A stretch of DNA of 64,000 nucleotides from assembly GCF_037975245.1 (NCBI RefSeq), contig NC_092578.1:5311001-5375000 (forward strand), read 5' to 3'. Made by a program: the position numbers and the translations under genes. Source of the DNA: Apostichopus japonicus (lineage: Eukaryota > Echinodermata > Holothuroidea > Aspidochirotida > Stichopodidae). The notes beneath the pieces are model-generated. The model saw nothing but the letters and a program-made list of their open reading frames with translations. It made no database searches and had not been told where the DNA came from. This document shows positions 27,001 to 33,000 of the stretch, piece after piece; position 1 is the stretch's first letter, and each line of letters opens with the position of its first letter.

Positions 27001-30000
27001 GTTTAAAGTTCAAGCATTTTGTAATTCTTGAGATACCGTGTTTACATTGTTTTCCGCCCATGACCTCTGGTGATCTCTCAAATGACCCTTGACCTCCATG
27101 AAAAAATAGAGAACATCTACTTACTAAGGGCTACCCACATAATAAGTTTGAAATTCAGAAACTGCTACTCCTAGAGATATTGTGCTTACCAAGTTTTTCA
27201 GACTTTCACCTCTGTTAACCTCAAATGACCTTTGAACTCTATACAAAACAACAGGGATCATCTACTTACTAAGGGCTACTTACACACCAAGTTTGAAGTT
27301 CATTCAACTTAAACTTCTTGAGATATCGTGTTTACGAGCCAAGCGTCACATACACACACACGCATACACACTCGCGCCATCACCGTCGCATAGATTCCTT
27401 CGGCCTTCGGCAAGGAATCAAAAAAGTACTTTCTACCTAAGGTGTGATACTGTGTGACTATGGGGTCACGGCACACCCAACATACTTCCTTTCTATACCT
27501 AATTCTACGCGTAATGGAAAATTGAGTCCGTCACATGTAGCTTGCTTTCCAGTTATTAATGATTTTCCCAGAAAAATTAACATGAAGTACCTAGTATAAC
27601 AAGATATAGATTGCCTTCACTACAGGGGTTTTGTTTGAGCAACGAATGCCTATATCAACCGTAATGGTGTGGATGTCTATGTCATCTACTTGAAATGCGC
27701 GAACGGAAATTACCTTTCAGGGTATCTCACGGCCTAAAACCTATAGTATATATATGCAGAGTACAACCAATAGAGATAAAATATACTTACCCAACGTTAT
27801 CACGTGGAGTGAAACATAGTATTTCCTCTACACCAATGGTTTGAGGTGTCCATGTTACATTCACATGATAGTCAGTCGGTAGGCCACCAGGATAAGGCAA
27901 GACACCTGATTTTAGCACTCCTGGTGGTGATACTGTGTCAATATCTGCAATACTGTCATAACGAGAAATATATCATACCTTTGTAAAATGGTTTTTATAC
28001 ACCTCACTGCAAATGAAATTAATAAAAATATATATATTATCATTAAATTTACTCTTTTCAGCAGCAAATCAGCTTAATGTGTTTTTCCGATCAGTTTGGG
28101 TGTTTGTAGGCGATATATTTTCGTGTTTGTATTGTGTTGTGCGTGTATTTGTTTCTCCCTTTTGTTCAGGGAGTGATCTACTCCTGCATGCATGTCTTCC
28201 TGTCACATGACTGCTTCATGTTCTTTATACCACTTCGTTTCTGTGTGATACGATGAATCAATTGAACTGAGTATACCTGACGTCTTCAGAACCAGTTCTT
28301 GCAACAATCGGCTCATGGTAAGTACTGTTTGCAGGTACGCCTACACACGATCCCGAACTTCTTGTCGGAGGAATAAAAACAGGCTGAGAGACACACGATT
28401 CATCGCTAGAAAACAAATCAACCAGGAACTGCAAAGGTATCTCACTGAGAACCTCTGTTGAAGATTGGGTGGCAAAATCCTTAATTTCAAGAGCAACTCC
28501 GTACAATCCAAGAGAGGTGGATGTATCGACATCCCAGACGAGTTCACAAGTTGTCTGTAACATGATTGCAGGACTGTGTAAAGAGTTGTGTTCAAGAATT
28601 ACAAGGAAAACGCACGTTAGGGTATCAGTATAGGACGTTACTATATATCAGCGTGTGAGGACGAAATGGGGGGAGGGGAAGATGCCGCAAATATCAAAGT
28701 TATTTTGAATTTCTATATATTGAGTGCGACATTAAAATTATTTTAGACACAGACCAGCTGCCCCTTTATTCATGCATATATAGATGAAAGGGGAAAAACA
28801 AGGGTAGGTTTATTACCTCAATCACTTCGAACCCACCTCGTTAGTTCAAACACTATTTGTTTCGTGCTAATGAGCAATTACTGTTTCAACAGTTAAGGCC
28901 AGTTTAAACTAATTCATCCATTAATTTGGGCACAACGTTAGAGATAAGATTCACAAAGACTTAAGCAATTTATCACCTAGCAAGGTGCTATAAACGCATC
29001 TCTCGGCCAAAGGGAAGCCACGTCATGGTGTAATGACATTTAATTAGAAATTAAATAACATATACTGCGTAGGGAAGGTCGTGGCCGATTGTTTCAAGAT
29101 GATAATTCTGTGCACACTGCAGGTGTCGAATCGCATTTCATGTTTTAAAAGGTTAGTTAAAACTAAAGTCATCGTGTGCACTGCTTATTTAATTCCAACT
29201 GTACCCTTTTTTGCTTGTTTTGGGGGATTTTTTGGGGGTTTAGGGTGTTCCTTTTTTTTTGTAACTGGGGAACTGCCTGTAACAATACATTTGATTCTGC
29301 GTTTCCAAGTATATAATCTGGGTGTTTACTTTGTTATTACCCTTGAATAAAATACTATTCTGAACTGAAACCATGCACTTCCTTTGCACCGTTGGAAGAC
29401 AATAAAAGCGTCGGGTGTCACGGTCTACCAACGAAATCAATTACGGTAACGTAAAGTAAATGACACGCTGTATAGTTGTGAAAAGGCTTCATAACCCTTA
29501 AAAAGATACTACTTAACCTTGAATTTCGTGGTTGACAAAGACATGCAGTTACTTTTAACAACAATGATGCCTCAGTGCTCTCTATAAACCTTATTGAACC
29601 CGTCTGTTTGCTTTAATTGGTTTGAAAAAAATTGTTTACCATTCGAAACTAAAATCTCACAACAGCACAATCTTAAGCGCTATTTGTTCGTCATGCCATA
29701 TAATGAAGAAAACTCCCCCCCCCCCAACCAAAAAAAAACAAGTGTTGTATGATGAGTCCAGTACTAGGTGATAATTTCTGTAGGTGACGATATGTCATAA
29801 GGTAGAATGAAATCATAAGACTTTTTCTATTCGTTTGGTGACAACATCTTGCTTGCCGTAGATGGTGATCATACACTAAAAGTTTCTCTACACATGCATA
29901 CATATATTAATGCATACATAACACTGTTGACTGGCAGTGACTTCAATGTTGTAACTTTAACCTGAATGGTTAGCGACCATACATACATGAAGGCATTTGC

Positions 30001-33000
30001 GCAACGCCACTCAGCCTAGGCCTATATATAGTCTAGAGCAGAATTTGACATATCCACCAAAACTTGTGTAACACGCACTGCATTATAAATGAAGACCGAC
30101 AGAGTGGAGAAGGAGGAGGCTCTTTTGTATACCCATGGAGCTATAAACAGCTCCATGGTATACCCAAGTACCGAAACCTCGTGTTTCATTAGCCGCCGCC
30201 CATCGTGGGCGGCTATATTGTGCTTATACAAATGGCTTCTTTGTGAACAACACGGCACATCGCTGCTCACAAGACAAAAGATATTACATACTTCATTCAA
30301 GACCGCTCCTGGTAAACGGTTGCAGATACCCCCGCATCTTCTTGTGGCCCAGAAGCACCTTACGTCATCTCCATCCGGATCATTAACTGACGCAGATAAA
30401 AAGAAAATATATTGTGAAAGGTTACCCAAATATTCTTCTCTTAATAAAGTGCCGGAGAAGCTTGTGTCTTAAAAGCTTGGTTTTTTCTTAGGTTGTACGA
30501 TTATGCAAACGGTGGGAAAAAAAAGGAAAATAGGAAGATAATATAGCTTTTTGACACGTTTGTCGGATTTTTTTTAATTAGAAGTTGAGAAATATTGAAT
30601 GAGCACAGTGTACATGGGGCGTAGAAGGGATAGCGACAGCAATAAGTTGATTTTACAGGGTGAGCGCAACTTATGGGAATCAATATGCTTTCGGGAAGTC
30701 ATTCTAACAAGTGTTTCCACACAACACCTCATCTCTTTCAAAATGTGCACGAAATGATACGAATAATATGTCACAGCTACATTTGTAAAGAAAATCTCGG
30801 GGTGTGTAAGGTAAACACCCAAGTTTAAGAATATATTACTCCAGTTTCACAGAAACCCGTAGAGCGTTGTAACTTGTTCTTTTATTGACATAGGCCTATG
30901 CAAACGTGATATAGCTCCTGGACAGTTATAAAAATGCAAAAACAGTGCAATTTAAACTGCTCGATGTATCTAACTTATTTCCATATTACAAAAGCTTGAG
31001 TATAGTCCTTTTGTGAGAGAACTCACGTTATCATAAATAGAAAGGCTGATTCTCGAAAATACCAACGTGTCCTTTAAACGTTAAGGCTGTGAGTATTCCC
31101 CCCCCCCCCTTCCCTCCACCCGGCCACTCTTTCTTGGGATGGAGACATTCAACATACAAAAAGTTAGTCCCAATTATGGTAAATTTATGTTAAGATTCAT
31201 TATATGTATAATGCTTAAAATGGAATATGCATTTTGAGTTGGACTACATAGTCTATAGCTTGATCACATTGTCCTCCTAAATCCAATCAATTTATTAGTT
31301 ATACCCTCAATCAAGCTAATTTGCTTGTCACTGGTTTACGAATTAGTAACTGGTTTGATACATCCCACTAATTTTAATGCATTCTTTCATTGAAAAACAA
31401 GTATGCCAATTTTAACATCTTTCGTGTGGTTGTGGTGAAAAGATTACATCTTCAGATACATGCAGGTCTTGTCTTAGAAGTTAAATAACGTACGGTACGT
31501 GGTAACGGCAGGTTTGTAGTAAATCCAACACAAAAGGACACTATTATAGTGGTTTCGCGAATATTTTATAAGTAACCGCAGACGGAAATGCGAACCGACT
31601 ATAACTGAGCCATGCAATGAAGTCAAGTTTACGTGTCTTTACAAACATAAAGTTGTTAGTAGCTGGTGTTTTGGGTAATGTAAGTATTTCGAAATAATTT
31701 GCACATAACCCAACGCATCGATTATACGTATTAAAGATATAAACTTTATGCTGGATATTAAAATGTCCTAGGAGGGTCATATCTGATTTCCTAGTCGAAA
31801 TGTACAAAGATTAGGCAGATTAATGGTCATCTTCAAATATCAAAATTAAATTAAAATAAAACAACAACCATTATCCAACAGCTTATCCACTTGTGTGAGC
31901 CTGTGTACGAGAATTAACCTATCAGTATTCTGTGCTTGTATTTTGTCCCTTGTAGTTTATGATACTTGTCATTCAGCATCTGAAGAAGATCCTGGTAGGA
32001 TCGAATCATCAGGCCAACTCACTTTTACAAATCTTCAAATATCATATGATAATGATATGCGGATGTGAATAAAATACTCGGCTGTAGAATACCTCACATG
32101 CAGTAATCGAAGAATTAAAGTTGCTTTAATTTCTAAACATCTGTTAAACCAGGGAGGATTTAAAAATGAAACATGCATGCATGCAAACCTAGCTTTCTTA
32201 TTCTTTATAGGTTAAACAACAAAGCGTTTCCGAGCCTACCAGTGTTTACTTACTGGTCAAATGTAACTAGAACATTTTAATCGGTGGCTTAAAACACCTC
32301 AAAATAATTCGCATTCCGGCGCTATAAGATAAATACCATCGATGCAAATATTTCGTGAACATAGATTAAAATATTAAAGTGTTATGCAAAGTATGTTTAA
32401 CGGTCCAATAATTTCTTTGACGCTCTACCAATATTAGCTTGCGAATTTAAGAAACGCGGTTTTACCTGGTATTGTGATGGAGTTATTGCATTCACGTTGA
32501 AATCGCACAATAGGCATTGTGGTTGTAGTCGGTGATGAGTTGATACGTCCGGTGTCGTTTCGAATCGTTAAATCGATTATGGCACCTAGATTCCAACCTG
32601 ACCCACCATTTCGTAAGGAAATCCAACAGCAGCCTGAAAACCTAATGAAATCGTTCACTTACTAATGTACTCTGTAGTCAGTAATTCTGTCAGCGGTTGG
32701 GATACGCTGTTAATGGCTGGGTGCAGGGGCCCACCAAGAGGACAAAACGCTGGTGTGTGTTTAGTAAGGGGCCAACTCAACAAAGTTGATCAGCGTTTTC
32801 AGCTATTCATGTTTTATTACAGAAAACGTATGCATCACGCTGTACGATTGATGTTAACTCGCGAGCGATTTATAAACAGAACATGACACAGAAGCAAGGA
32901 AGAATAACATAAATAGTGCAGTAACCGTACAAAGAATAGCTATATTTGAAGCAGCAAAGTCTCAAGTTCTCCTGCAAATTGTCAAAATTGTGTAAGATAA

